Assembly: GCF_000769115.1 (NCBI RefSeq)
Contig: NZ_JQZV01000003.1
Coordinates: 248,001-312,000, forward strand
Reading direction: 5' to 3'
Source of the DNA: Porphyromonas canoris
Lineage (GTDB): Bacteria; Bacteroidota; Bacteroidia; Bacteroidales; Porphyromonadaceae
DNA: 64,000 bases
Of this stretch, positions 37,895 through 46,892 are shown one piece after another. The stretch's first letter is position 1. Each line of letters starts with the position of its first letter. A program made the position numbers and the translations under genes. Under the pieces are notes generated by a model, which was not told the origin of the DNA, made no database searches, and saw nothing but the letters and a program-made list of their open reading frames with translations.

Positions 37895-39101
37895 TCTGAT
37901 CGAACAATACAAGTCCGAGAATGCTTATGAACTGAGCATGCGTCTGAAGGATTTTACTCCTGAAGAGCGGATGCAGATCTCAACAGGAGTCCTTTCCAAG
38001 CAGAAGATCCGACACAAGCTCCCTCTCTGGTACGAGAACCGGGACGTTTATATCTCCGATCCGACCATTGCCGAGCAAGCCTCATCCCATATCACCGCGA
38101 CAGAGAAGTGCAGATGGATATCTTCCTACGACATTATCATTGATCTGACCGGAGGCTTAGGAGCCGACACCATCGCCTTTTCTGCCAAAGCGAAACAGCT
38201 TATTTACGTGGAGCCTTCTTCCGATAGGGCAGATGCTTTCAGGCGCAATGCCGAAGTTTTGAGACAGAAGGTGGAGGTGTACAATGCAACGGCGGAAGAT
38301 TTCATTCGCAACACTTTTCCGAGCATAGACATAGAGCAGAAGAAGATACTCCTTTACGCGGATCCCGACAGACGCCCCGATGGCGGCGGTAGGAGAGAGC
38401 AGGATCCGCGCAACTGTGTGCCGGACATCATCGAAACAGAATCTCATCTTCGCTCCCACCATCCTTCTGCGGACTTGTTGGTAAAACTCTCGCCGATAGC
38501 AGACATATCACTGCTGAACCGGCTGTTCTCTTCCGCGCCCTCCGTCATTCATGCTTTGGCTTTGGATGGGGAGCTTAAAGAGGTCTGTCTGCTTTTCGAC
38601 AGAGCCGCCTCCGAAGATTCGTTCCTCACCGCCACTCACATTTCCCACGGCATTTCGGAGAGCACCACTAAGCCCAACAAGAGATATCCCGACCTTCCGA
38701 TCTTGCAAGACTTGGACTCGTTCCGATACCTCTACATCCCGAATCCTGCCCTTAGTAAGATCGGGCTGGGCGGTACTCCATGGGCGGATCGGCTGTTCAA
38801 GATCGCACCCTCCACCCATCTCTACTTCTCCAAAGAGCCGATGCCGTTTCCCGGAAGAGTGTACGAGATTCTCTGCGAGCACTCTTGGAACAAACGAACG
38901 ATAGCCTCTTTTTCCGGAAAATCTTATGGATTGATCGCCAAAAATTTCGATCTGAAAGCCGAAGAGCTGCGCAAGAAGCTCAAGATCCGGGAGGGCGATC
39001 ACAGTTATCTCTTTGCATTCAGAGACTCCGACTCCAAGCGCCGCCTCTTGGAAGCTCAAAAGATTGTCATCAAAGAAGGCTCCAACAAAGAGAGCCGATA
39101 A
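37869..39101 (+). CDS. PG_1098-type THUMP-like SAM-dependent methyltransferase
   Basis: 410 residues from ATG 37869 (MEVPAKILNLIEQYKSENAY), inside the end of rmuC; a start at 37812 would only extend the overlap. The SAM-binding core has DIIIDLTGGLGADTIAFSAK and LIYVEPSSDRADAF, then LYADPDRRPDGGGRR with a DPDRR motif in place of DPPY-type active sites. The C-terminal domain resembles the THUMP-like and ferredoxin-like domains named after P. gingivalis PG_1098. The substrate is unknown, probably RNA. The GC content of the gene is about 55% in the line starting 38401, higher than rmuC (40% at 36901). Confidence 0.85.
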   Translation: MEVPAKILNLIEQYKSENAYELSMRLKDFTPEERMQISTGVLSKQKIRHKLPLWYENRDVYISDPTIAEQASSHITATEKCRWISSYDIIIDLTGGLGADTIAFSAKAKQLIYVEPSSDRADAFRRNAEVLRQKVEVYNATAEDFIRNTFPSIDIEQKKILLYADPDRRPDGGGRREQDPRNCVPDIIETESHLRSHHPSADLLVKLSPIADISLLNRLFSSAPSVIHALALDGELKEVCLLFDRAASEDSFLTATHISHGISESTTKPNKRYPDLPILQDLDSFRYLYIPNPALSKIGLGGTPWADRLFKIAPSTHLYFSKEPMPFPGRVYEILCEHSWNKRTIASFSGKSYGLIAKNFDLKAEELRKKLKIREGDHSYLFAFRDSDSKRRLLEAQKIVIKEGSNKESR

Positions 39102-39120
39102 ATCACCTCTCTCCTCTTTC

Positions 39121-39320
39121 ATAATTACCATTTCATGGATTGATAATTACCATTTCATGGATTGATAATTACCATTTCATGGATTGATAATTACCATTTC
39201 ATGGATTGATAATTACCGTTTCGTGGATTAGTAATTACCGTTTCGTGGATTAGTAATTACCATTTCACGGATTAGTAATTACCATTTCACGGATTAGTAA
39301 TTACCATTTTTAGAAAGGAA
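39121..39320. repeat. 22-nt array A of the 39-kb locus
   Basis: Nine copies have aattacc at 39123, 39145, 39167 and so on to 39299, exactly 22 nt apart. The core is aattaccatttcatggatt, changing stepwise to aattaccgtttcgtggatt and then aattaccatttcacggatt. The array starts 20 nt after the methyltransferase stop codon. Confidence 0.95.
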
Positions 39321-39337
39321 ACTAACCTCATTCTGGA

Positions 39338-39690
39338 AAGCACTAAAGGTTTCGGAGAAAAGCACTAAAAGTTTTGTGGAAAAGCACTAAAGGTTTCGGA
39401 GGAAAGCACTAAAGGTTTCGGAGAAAAGCACTAAAGGTTTTGTGGAAAAGCACTAAAGGTTTCGGAGAAAAGCACTAAAGGTTTCGGAGAAAAGCACTAA
39501 AGGTTTCGGAGGAAAGCACTAAAGGTTTCGGGGAAAAGCACTAAAGGTTTCGGGGAAAAGCACTAAAGGTTTTTGGGAAAAGCACTAAAGGTTTTGGAGG
39601 AAAGCACTAAAGGTTTTGTGGAAAAGCACTAAAGGTTTCGGGGAAAAGCACTAAAGGTTTTGGAGGAAAGCACTAAAGGTTTCGGGGAAA
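39338..39690. repeat. 22-nt array B of the 39-kb locus
   Basis: Sixteen copies have agcacta at 39339, 39361 and so on to 39669, exactly 22 nt apart. The core is agcactaaaggtttcgg, with the last bases varying (agaa, aggaa, gggaa, tggaa). A degenerate unit (aactaacctcattctgg) links it to array A. Confidence 0.95.
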
Positions 39691-39866
39691 AGTACCTAAT
39701 CTTTTCAGAAAAAGTACCTAATCTTTTCGGAAAAAGTACCTAATCTTTTCGGAAAAAGTACCTAATCTTTTCGGAAAAAGTACCTAATCTTTTCGGAAAA
39801 AGTACCTAATTTTTTTGGAGAAAGTACCTAATCTTTTCGGGAAAGCGTTAAAGGTTTTGGAATATT
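39691..39866. repeat. 22-nt array C of the 39-kb locus
   Basis: Seven copies of agtacctaatcttttcgg start at 39691, 39713 and so on to 39823, continuing the phase of array B without a break although the sequence changes. One hybrid unit (agcgttaaaggttttgg) follows at 39844. The rest of the gap up to 40039 holds the rimM terminator and no gene. Confidence 0.95.
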
Positions 39867-39937
39867 GATAATTATCTTTTTGAGGAATGCTGATTTCTGC
39901 TTGCCCTTATGCAGCCCCGGATCGGAAAGAAAGTGGC

Positions 39938-39976
39938 AAAAAGAGGACCGACTTCCTGATATAGAAGTCAGTCCTT
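39938..39976 (-). terminator. Terminator of the lysS-rimM operon
   Basis: Stem aggaccgacttcc / agaagtcagtcct (with G-T pairs) is followed on the minus strand by ctcttttt, about 65 nt beyond the rimM stop codon. Confidence 0.75.
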
Positions 39977-40039
39977 AAACCGTTCCCTTAAAAAACTTTA
40001 TCGGATGCCGAGGATTGTTATCTCTTAAAGATCAAATCA

Positions 40040-40594
40040 TTATGATATGAGTCCGTCAGGAAGAGTCATCGTGATTTCCCTCGTATTCACATCTATGTTT
40101 GTGATCCATTCCTCAACGATCGGGATGTAAAATATGTTCTCTTTTTCAGCCGTATCGGTGGCAGATCTTACTTCAAAGAGCGGATTTTCGGCAATCATCA
40201 TTATGCCTGCTATCTCTCCGATGTGATCGCCCGAAGCGGAGTCGATGACTGAGAAGCCGACCAGCTCGTCCTCCATGAGCTTTTCGTCCTCTCCCGTCCG
40301 GTTCAAGTGGTGCTCCCACTCTTCCCGGTCTATGTAAAAAGAGAGCCCGACGAGCTTTTCTGCCTCCTCCATCGAGGATACGAAACCGACGGAGAGGATG
40401 TATTTCCCCTTATTGCCCCTGCTTTGAACGAACGGATAGGGGATCATGCAACCATCTTTTTGAACGAAGATAAACGAGGGCTCTATATCTACGAAGCTGT
40501 CCGAAAGAAGCTGCAAAGAAAGCTCGCCTTGTGTCCCGTGGGGCTGAACGCAAGTACCGATCTGCTTGTAATTTTTGGGGAGAAGACTTTGCAT
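40040..40594 (-). CDS. rimM: Ribosome maturation factor RimM
   Basis: 184 residues. The N-terminal RimM domain has IGTCVQPHGTQGELSLQLLSD (the HG(I/T)xGE(L/V) signature), and the C-terminal PRC-barrel-like domain has LVGFSVIDSASGDHIGEIAGIM and ENIFYIPIVEEWITNID. It assists 30S head assembly by binding S19. It is the last gene of the leftward operon, 5 nt after murA. GC rises to about 52-58% here, higher than in the genes further upstream. Confidence 0.9.
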   Translation of the reverse strand: MQSLLPKNYKQIGTCVQPHGTQGELSLQLLSDSFVDIEPSFIFVQKDGCMIPYPFVQSRGNKGKYILSVGFVSSMEEAEKLVGLSFYIDREEWEHHLNRTGEDEKLMEDELVGFSVIDSASGDHIGEIAGIMMIAENPLFEVRSATDTAEKENIFYIPIVEEWITNIDVNTREITMTLPDGLIS

Positions 40595-40599
40595 GGGTT

Positions 40600-41904
40600 C
40601 TATATCCGTTGTATGTTTGCTCCGATCGAGTTGAGTCTTTCTTCAATGTTCTGATAGCCTCTGTCTATCTGGTTGATGTTGTCTATCCTGCTCACTCCGT
40701 TAGCAGACATCGCCGCGATGAGCATCGCAATACCTGCACGAATGTCCGGAGATACCATGTTCGTTGCACGTAGCTTGTTGCTTTCTGCCAACCCTATGAC
40801 TGTGGCTCTGTGCGGATCGCACAGGATAATCTGCGCTCCCATGTCTATGAGCTTGTCCACGAAGAAGAGACGGCTCTCAAACATCTTTTGATGGATGAGC
40901 ACACTGCCTCTTGCCTGTGTGGCAACAACCAGAAAAACACTCAAAAGGTCCGGAGTGAGTCCCGGCCATGGAGCATCTGCAATAGTCATAATGGAGCCGT
41001 CCATGAAGCTTTCTATCTCATAAATCTCTTGAGACGGGATGTAGAGATCGTCGCCTTTCTCTTCTATCTTTATTCCCAGTCGCCTGAATTGGTTCGGAAT
41101 AATCCCCAGCTCCCGTATCGCTGTATCCTTTATCGTAATCTCAGAATGAGTCATGGCTGCCATACCGATAAAGCTGCCAACCTCGATCATATCCGGAAGC
41201 ATTCGGTGAGAGGTGCCATTGAGAGAGTCTACACCATGTATCGTCAGAAGATTGCTTCCTATTCCCTCTATCTTTGCTCCCATTCTTACAAGCATCTTGC
41301 ATAGCTGCTGCAGATAGGGTTCGCATGCCGCATTGTAGATTGTAGTAGTTCCTTCTGCCATGACAGAAGCCATGACAATATTGGCTGTACCTGTTACGGA
41401 CGCTTCATCCAAAAGCATGTATGTTCCGCGAAGACGTTCCGCATGAATGCTGAAAAGATCTTTCTCTTGATTAAACTCAAAATCCGCACCGAGCTTGATA
41501 AATCCCTCAAAATGTGTGTCCAATCTTCGTCTTCCGATCTTATCTCCTCCGGGTTTGGCTATAACGGCTCTTCCGAAGCGGGCAAGTAACGGACCCAATA
41601 TAAGAACAGACCCGCGAAGGGTTGAAGTCTTTTCCAGAAACTCTTTCGAGTAAGCAAATTCCAAGTTTATATCTTCCGCTACGAAGCTATATGTATCAGT
41701 ACCGAGCTTCCGAACATTTACGCCAAGATCTATGAGAAGAGCTATCAGATTCTTGACATCCACGATGTCCGGAATATTTTCTATGATGACTTCTTCTTTC
41801 GTAAGAAGTGTGGCAGCTATTATCTGCAATGCTTCATTTTTTGCACCCTGAGGGATGATTTCTCCGCGGAGCCAGTGTCCGCCTTCAATGATAAACGAGG
41901 ACAT
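40600..41904 (-). CDS. murA: UDP-GlcNAc 1-carboxyvinyltransferase MurA, Asp variant
   Basis: 434 residues, full length. Catalyses the first committed peptidoglycan step, enolpyruvyl transfer from PEP to UDP-GlcNAc. Key residues are K22-N23 in GAKNEA, and the active-site loop KPGGDKIGRRRLDTH, where the usual cysteine (Cys115 of E. coli) is replaced by Asp121. That Cys is the target of fosfomycin; Asp variants in other bacteria are active and intrinsically resistant. The C-terminal AMLIAAMSANGVSRIDNI matches. It lies between a DUF4290 gene and rimM. Confidence 0.93.
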   Translation of the reverse strand: MSSFIIEGGHWLRGEIIPQGAKNEALQIIAATLLTKEEVIIENIPDIVDVKNLIALLIDLGVNVRKLGTDTYSFVAEDINLEFAYSKEFLEKTSTLRGSVLILGPLLARFGRAVIAKPGGDKIGRRRLDTHFEGFIKLGADFEFNQEKDLFSIHAERLRGTYMLLDEASVTGTANIVMASVMAEGTTTIYNAACEPYLQQLCKMLVRMGAKIEGIGSNLLTIHGVDSLNGTSHRMLPDMIEVGSFIGMAAMTHSEITIKDTAIRELGIIPNQFRRLGIKIEEKGDDLYIPSQEIYEIESFMDGSIMTIADAPWPGLTPDLLSVFLVVATQARGSVLIHQKMFESRLFFVDKLIDMGAQIILCDPHRATVIGLAESNKLRATNMVSPDIRAGIAMLIAAMSANGVSRIDNINQIDRGYQNIEERLNSIGANIQRI

Positions 41905-41976
41905 ACAATTCTAAGATTTTAAGGTTAAAGGTCCATTACCATAATTCTCGGATATTTTGAACGCAACTCAAAAACG

Positions 41977-42594
41977 CTACTTACGTTGTTGTTTGCTTTT
42001 TTTCTTCTGTTTGTGTTTGTCTGAAACAGGCATGGGACTTACATCAGGAAGCAGGCAGTCAAACTCATCCAAGTATATCTTACCATTGGACATCTCGTGC
42101 AGATCTTTGAAGATCTTTTCATTTTGCACCTCTCCCTTATTCCAAGTGACGTATGCCTTTTTCATCTGTATTGCTGTGATACACTCTCTCTGCTTGCGAA
42201 GATCAGGATCTTCTGTTGCCATGGATATCTGTATCATCTTTTCTATTCCATGTCCATAGTGGCGGTATCTCGGAAGATTGTAATGATAAGGGATCTTATC
42301 CGGATTAAATTTTGCTTCTTCTTCGCTTCGCACTTCCACAGGAAAGTCAATGTCTAATTTGAAATCAGACATTGCGTACAAGTGATCCCACAATACTTTG
42401 ACATTCTCTATGTCGTCCGTTTTCACTCCGCTCTTTCTCGCCATGAGGGAAACAATGTACTCGGCACATTTTAGTCTTTCTATCCTGTTGGATAAGCCCA
42501 TACAGATATCCAGCATATCTTGAATGGCTCTTCCATATTCCGGGATAGTCAACTTTTTAAGAGCTGTATTATAAGGGATATTAGGTCTGTTCAT
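41977..42594 (-). CDS. DUF4290 family protein
   Basis: 205 residues, cytoplasmic, no signal. The N-terminal PNIPYNTALKKLTIPEYGRA and RHYGHGIEKMI are characteristic of DUF4290, a family I know only from Bacteroidota and commonly placed beside murA. It ends in a highly basic tail (KHKQKKKSKQQRK) that could bind nucleic acid. Function unknown. It sits 6 nt after pgi and 72 nt before murA in a housekeeping operon. Confidence 0.82.
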   Translation of the reverse strand: MNRPNIPYNTALKKLTIPEYGRAIQDMLDICMGLSNRIERLKCAEYIVSLMARKSGVKTDDIENVKVLWDHLYAMSDFKLDIDFPVEVRSEEEAKFNPDKIPYHYNLPRYRHYGHGIEKMIQISMATEDPDLRKQRECITAIQMKKAYVTWNKGEVQNEKIFKDLHEMSNGKIYLDEFDCLLPDVSPMPVSDKHKQKKKSKQQRK

Positions 42595-42600
42595 TTCTAT

Positions 42601-43944
42601 TTATCTCTTCTTAAGTCTGTTTTGAATAGCAGCGGAAGCTTCTTCATAGCCCGGCTTATTCAACAGAGCAAACATATTATTTTTATACGCTTCCACTCCG
42701 GGCTGATCAAAAGGATTAACCCCAAGAAGATATCCGCTTATTCCAACCGCTCTTTCAAAGAAATAAAAGAGTTGTCCTAAAGAGAACTCATTCAAAGCCG
42801 GAAGCTCAATTCTTATGACAGGAACACCGCCATCCTTATGAGCCAAAATTGTACCCTCTTCCGCTTTCTTATTTACTTCATCTACACGTTTCCCGGCAAT
42901 GTAGTTAAGTCCGTCGAGGTTCTCTTTATCTGTTGGGATTTTAACCTCATACTTCGGCGTTGCTGTACTTAGTACGGTCTCAAAGATTATTCTTTCACCT
43001 TCCTGTATCCACTGTCCCATGGAGTGAAGATCGGTGGTCAAGTCCACAGCTGCATTGAAGATCCCTTTGAGTTCTTTGCCCTCGCTTTCCCCAAAAAGCT
43101 GTTTCCACCACTCGCCAATAAAGTGCATTTTAGGGTGATAGTTTGCAAGGATTTCTATTTTCTTTCCGCTCTGATAGAGAGCATTTCTGACAGCAGCATA
43201 CTGAATGGATATGTTTTCCTCCCCAATTACTTGAGCAGATGTCTGAAGCATCATCTCTTTAGCTCCGCGTACCAACTCCTTAATATCAAATCCTGCAACA
43301 GCTATTGGTAGCAATCCACAAGGAGTTAAGACAGAAAATCTACCACCAACATTGTCCGGAATAATAAAGCTTGTATATCCCTCTTCATCTGCAAGTTTAC
43401 GAAGAGCGCCCTTGCTGCTATCTGTTATGGCAATAGTGTGCTTGGTGGCAAAATCCTTTCCTTCTTGTGCCTCAAGGAGTTCTTTCAGAAGACGAAAAGC
43501 AATGGCAGGTTCGGTTGTTGTACCACTCTTGGAAATATTGATTATTCCAAACTTATGTCCTTTAAGAAGCTCTATAAGTTCATATAAATAATCTTCCGAG
43601 ATATGATTCCCGGCATAGAGAAGAGTCGCTCCTTTCTTAGTCTTAAAAGGGGCAAAACTATCTTGAAGGGCTTCTACAACTGCTTTTGCTCCGAGATATG
43701 AGCCTCCGATACCAATAGTTACAACGAACTCACAGTCTTTGCGAAGCAGATCTGCAACAGATTGTATATGGTTTAGGTCTTGTTCCGAAATATCCTTGGG
43801 TAGAGAAAGCCATCCCAGAAAGTCATTCCCTTTTCCGGTTCCATTTTCGAGAGACTCGTTGGCAGCCTGCGCCAAAGGAATCAGCTCTTTATATCTGTTC
43901 TCTATATCTGCACTATACAATGCTCCTGCTATCTCAATCTTCAT
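42601..43944 (-). CDS. pgi: Glucose-6-phosphate isomerase
   Basis: 447 residues, the shorter type found in Firmicutes and Bacteroidota. Landmarks are [15 protein letters not shown], the phosphate-binding [30 protein letters not shown], and the C-terminal [16 protein letters not shown]. It interconverts glucose 6-phosphate and fructose 6-phosphate. It is 39 nt after gpsA in the leftward operon. Confidence 0.95.
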   Translation of the reverse strand: MKIEIAGALYSADIENRYKELIPLAQAANESLENGTGKGNDFLGWLSLPKDISEQDLNHIQSVADLLRKDCEFVVTIGIGGSYLGAKAVVEALQDSFAPFKTKKGATLLYAGNHISEDYLYELIELLKGHKFGIINISKSGTTTEPAIAFRLLKELLEAQEGKDFATKHTIAITDSSKGALRKLADEEGYTSFIIPDNVGGRFSVLTPCGLLPIAVAGFDIKELVRGAKEMMLQTSAQVIGEENISIQYAAVRNALYQSGKKIEILANYHPKMHFIGEWWKQLFGESEGKELKGIFNAAVDLTTDLHSMGQWIQEGERIIFETVLSTATPKYEVKIPTDKENLDGLNYIAGKRVDEVNKKAEEGTILAHKDGGVPVIRIELPALNEFSLGQLFYFFERAVGISGYLLGVNPFDQPGVEAYKNNMFALLNKPGYEEASAAIQNRLKKR

Positions 43945-43983
43945 CTTTTGTTATATATACGGTATAATAGTTGTTTGTCAATC

Positions 43984-45045
43984 TTAAATAAATTGCTTGG
44001 TAAGGTCTGCAATAGCTTCCTTGGGAGAGACTTTTTCGTAAAGGATCTTATATACAGCCTCCATTATAGGTAGGTTTGCTTTGAAACGTTTAGACACTTC
44101 ATGCACACACTTCGCTCCATAGTAACCCTCCGCCACCATCTCCATCTCCAATTGGGCTTGTTTGACGGAGTAACCTTTCCCGATCATGGATCCGAATGTT
44201 CTGTTTCGACTAAAACGAGAATAGGCTGTAACCAAGAGGTCTCCAAGATATACAGAGTCTGCTATCTCTCTCTCTTCTTTTTGTACCATATCAACGAAGT
44301 CCTTCATCTCTCTAACAGCATTGGAAATCAATACGGCTTGAAAATTGTCCCCATACTTCATGCCGCTACATATTCCTGAAGCTATCGCATAGACATTCTT
44401 CAAAACGCTTGCATACTCAACGCCGACAACATCCGTATTTATTGAGCAACGAATATTTTTGCTCGCCACACAGTTCTTTAGTTGCTCAGCTTTCTGTTTG
44501 TCGCTACAAGCTATGGTTAGATACGAAAGCCTATCCATTGCCACCTCTTCGGCATGACAAGGTCCGCCTATTGCTCCAATGTAATCTACTGGAATCTTAA
44601 GATTGTCATGTAGATAGTCCGAAATAAGCACGTTATCTTCCGGAACAATGCCCTTGATGGCATTGAGAAAAAACTTCCCTTTTGTGTTGGCTTTTTTGAT
44701 TTTACTCAAAAGATTTCGAACGTAGGGGGATGGTGTTATCAGGATAATTGTGTCAGAATTTTCTATCAACTCCTCAACATCCGTATAGAAGTTTATTCTA
44801 TCAGTTTCAAAATTGACACTCGAGAGATAACCGGGGTTATGCCCCCCTTGAATAAACTGCTTTACAGTATCCTTAAATCTGAAATACCAATTTATCTCAT
44901 CTGCATTTTGGAGCAATATTTTAGCCAAAGCCGTTGCCCAGCTTCCACTACCCAACAAGCCTATACGACCGGGAGACCAGGAAGAATCTTCAAGATTAGT
45001 AGCCTTAGCTACTCTATCATCTGCATCAGATAGGGCTTGTGCCAT
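43984..45045 (-). CDS. gpsA: Glycerol-3-phosphate dehydrogenase (NAD(P)+)
   Basis: 353 residues. The Rossmann motif IGLLGSGSWATALAKIL is shifted by an N-terminal extension of about 27 residues (MAQALSDADDRVAKATNLED), so a later start is possible but none is obvious. AIGGPCHAEEVA and the Lys-containing VEYASVLKNVYAIASGICSG match GpsA. It makes sn-glycerol 3-phosphate for phospholipid synthesis. It follows lysS by 53 nt. Confidence 0.92.
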   Translation of the reverse strand: MAQALSDADDRVAKATNLEDSSWSPGRIGLLGSGSWATALAKILLQNADEINWYFRFKDTVKQFIQGGHNPGYLSSVNFETDRINFYTDVEELIENSDTIILITPSPYVRNLLSKIKKANTKGKFFLNAIKGIVPEDNVLISDYLHDNLKIPVDYIGAIGGPCHAEEVAMDRLSYLTIACSDKQKAEQLKNCVASKNIRCSINTDVVGVEYASVLKNVYAIASGICSGMKYGDNFQAVLISNAVREMKDFVDMVQKEEREIADSVYLGDLLVTAYSRFSRNRTFGSMIGKGYSVKQAQLEMEMVAEGYYGAKCVHEVSKRFKANLPIMEAVYKILYEKVSPKEAIADLTKQFI

Positions 45046-45098
45046 ACAATATCTCTATATTTTGATACCCTTTCGGATATAGTCAATACTATTGTCGT

Positions 45099-46622
45099 TT
45101 AGATGTCCTTTCTCGGACGCATTTGTGGGAAGAACAGTACCTCTTGTATGCTCTCCTGTCCGGTGAGAAACATTACCAGACGATCCATTCCTATTCCCAT
45201 TCCACTTGTCGGAGGCATTCCATATTCCAAGGCACGAACAAAATCTTTGTCTATAAACATCGCCTCGTCATCACCTTTTTGAGAAAGTTTGAGCTGATCT
45301 TCGAATCTTTCCAACTGGTCTATCGGATCGTTCAACTCACTGTAAGCATTCGCTATTTCTTTCCCATTGACCATCAGTTCAAATCGTTCCGTAACGCCGG
45401 GAATACTTCTGTGCTTCTTAGTAAGAGGAGACATCTCTATCGGGTAGTCTGTGATGAAAGTTGGTTGGATGTAGTGCTTTTCACACTTTTCACCAAAGAT
45501 TTCATCAATCATTTTCCCTTTACCCATAGTGTTATCCACCTCTATGTGCATATCCTTACAAGCCTGACGGATTTCGTCTTCATTTTTGTTGTAAATGTCG
45601 AATCCCGTATGTTCTAATATGGCATCTCTCATGGAGATCCTTTTATAAGGAGCTTTGAAATCTATTTCAGTAGATCCGATAGTTGTTTTAGTTGTACCCA
45701 ACACCTCCGTTGCTACATATTCAAGGAGCTGTTCGGTCATGTTCATCATCCAGTTGTAGTCCTTGTAAGCCACATAGATCTCCATAGCCGTAAACTCAGG
45801 GTTGTGTGTACGGTCCATACCCTCATTTCGGAAATTACGAGAGAATTCATATACTCCGTCAAAGCCACCAACGATAAGTCTTTTCAGATACAGCTCGTTT
45901 GCTATACGAAGATAGAGTGGAATATCGAGAGTATTATGGTGGGTGATGAATGGTCTTGCCGCGGCTCCTCCCGGTATTGGTTGGAGTACAGGAGTATCTA
46001 CTTCCAGCCAACCACGAGCATTGAAGAAGTCTCGCATAGCATTGAATATCTTTGTCCGCTTGATAAAGATCTCTTTCACGCCGGCATTAACCACAAGATC
46101 CACATAACGCTGACGGTAACGCTGTTCCGGATCACTGAAGCTATCGAATACTTGATCGTCTTTTGTCTTCACCACAGGAAGTGGACGTAGGCTCTTGGAA
46201 AGCAGTTTCAACTCTTGCACATGAATGGATATTTCTCCCATTTTTGTGCGAAAAACATAGCCATAAACCCCAATGAAGTCTCCAATATCCAATAGCTTTT
46301 TGAATAGCGTATTGTACAACTCTTTGTCTTCTCCCGGACAGATGTCGTCTCTTGTGATATAAAGTTGGATTCGACCTGTAGAATCTTGAAGTTCACAGAA
46401 AGCTGCCTTCCCCATAATTCTACGTCCCATAACGCGTCCGGCAACGTATACCATACGTTTCGGTGCATCTTCCGGTTCGTCTTTGAAAGAACTTTTTATC
46501 TCTTCAGCATAGGCATTTACGGGGAATTCTTCTGCCGGATAGGGGTCTATACCCAAGTCTATGATTTGTTGAAGACTTTCTCTCCGGATTCTTTCCTGTT
46601 CTTTTAGGTCTTTTATCTCCAT
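45099..46622 (-). CDS. lysS: Lysyl-tRNA synthetase, class II
   Basis: 507 residues. An N-terminal OB-fold anticodon-binding domain (about 60-170, [20 protein letters not shown]) precedes the class II catalytic core with motif 2 in [17 protein letters not shown] and motif 3 in [15 protein letters not shown]. It charges tRNA-Lys. It is the first large gene of the leftward operon; a small ORF and a promoter-like element lie upstream. Confidence 0.96.
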   Translation of the reverse strand: MEIKDLKEQERIRRESLQQIIDLGIDPYPAEEFPVNAYAEEIKSSFKDEPEDAPKRMVYVAGRVMGRRIMGKAAFCELQDSTGRIQLYITRDDICPGEDKELYNTLFKKLLDIGDFIGVYGYVFRTKMGEISIHVQELKLLSKSLRPLPVVKTKDDQVFDSFSDPEQRYRQRYVDLVVNAGVKEIFIKRTKIFNAMRDFFNARGWLEVDTPVLQPIPGGAAARPFITHHNTLDIPLYLRIANELYLKRLIVGGFDGVYEFSRNFRNEGMDRTHNPEFTAMEIYVAYKDYNWMMNMTEQLLEYVATEVLGTTKTTIGSTEIDFKAPYKRISMRDAILEHTGFDIYNKNEDEIRQACKDMHIEVDNTMGKGKMIDEIFGEKCEKHYIQPTFITDYPIEMSPLTKKHRSIPGVTERFELMVNGKEIANAYSELNDPIDQLERFEDQLKLSQKGDDEAMFIDKDFVRALEYGMPPTSGMGIGMDRLVMFLTGQESIQEVLFFPQMRPRKDI

Positions 46623-46637
46623 ATGTCTGTTACGTTT

Positions 46638-46772
46638 TTATATTTCTACTCTTGTATTTTGGGGATCATCATCCAAAAGGAAAGAGTCAACCAATTGGTA
46701 TGATACGAAAATAAAGAAGAGAACGAAGCAGATAACCATTTCAAGGTATCTGTCCGTCTCCATGTTTTCCAT
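46638..46772 (-). CDS. Possible 44-residue membrane peptide ahead of lysS
   Basis: A short frame from ATG at 46772 codes for MENMETDRYLEMVICFVLFF and then IFVSYQLVDSFLLDDDPQNT and RVEI, stopping at TAA 15 nt before lysS. It contains one hydrophobic segment (about 12-25) with acidic ends. A -7 element, TATCTTTG, lies only 11 nt upstream (46783-46790), so the start codon would be near the 5' end of the transcript. It is not matched to any family I know. It could be a small membrane protein, a leader peptide or chance. Confidence 0.4.
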   Translation of the reverse strand: MENMETDRYLEMVICFVLFFIFVSYQLVDSFLLDDDPQNTRVEI

Positions 46773-46782
46773 ACTCTGAGTA

Positions 46783-46790
46783 CAAAGATA
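46783..46790 (-). promoter_or_regulatory. -7 element of the lysS operon
   Basis: TATCTTTG on the minus strand fits TAnnTTTG. No clear -33 TTTG at the usual distance. It would give a leader of about 155 nt before lysS, containing the small frame. Confidence 0.5.
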
Positions 46791-46865
46791 GACAATAATA
46801 CTCAAACCTTACCGGTGTTATTTACCTTAAAAACGAAATGGGGGTGTTAAGATGGTAAGAATCAT

Positions 46866-46892
46866 AAAAACTCTCATGGAGTTTGCATGAGT
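46866..46892 (-). terminator. Terminator of the YD-repeat-like lipoprotein gene
   Basis: An imperfect stem (aactctcatg / catgagtt) at the stop codon is followed on the minus strand by five T. Confidence 0.5.

Noticed and set aside
39121-39866. CRISPR array
   Set aside because: Units abut with no spacers, and no cas genes lie within reach; the other arrays fail for the same reason.
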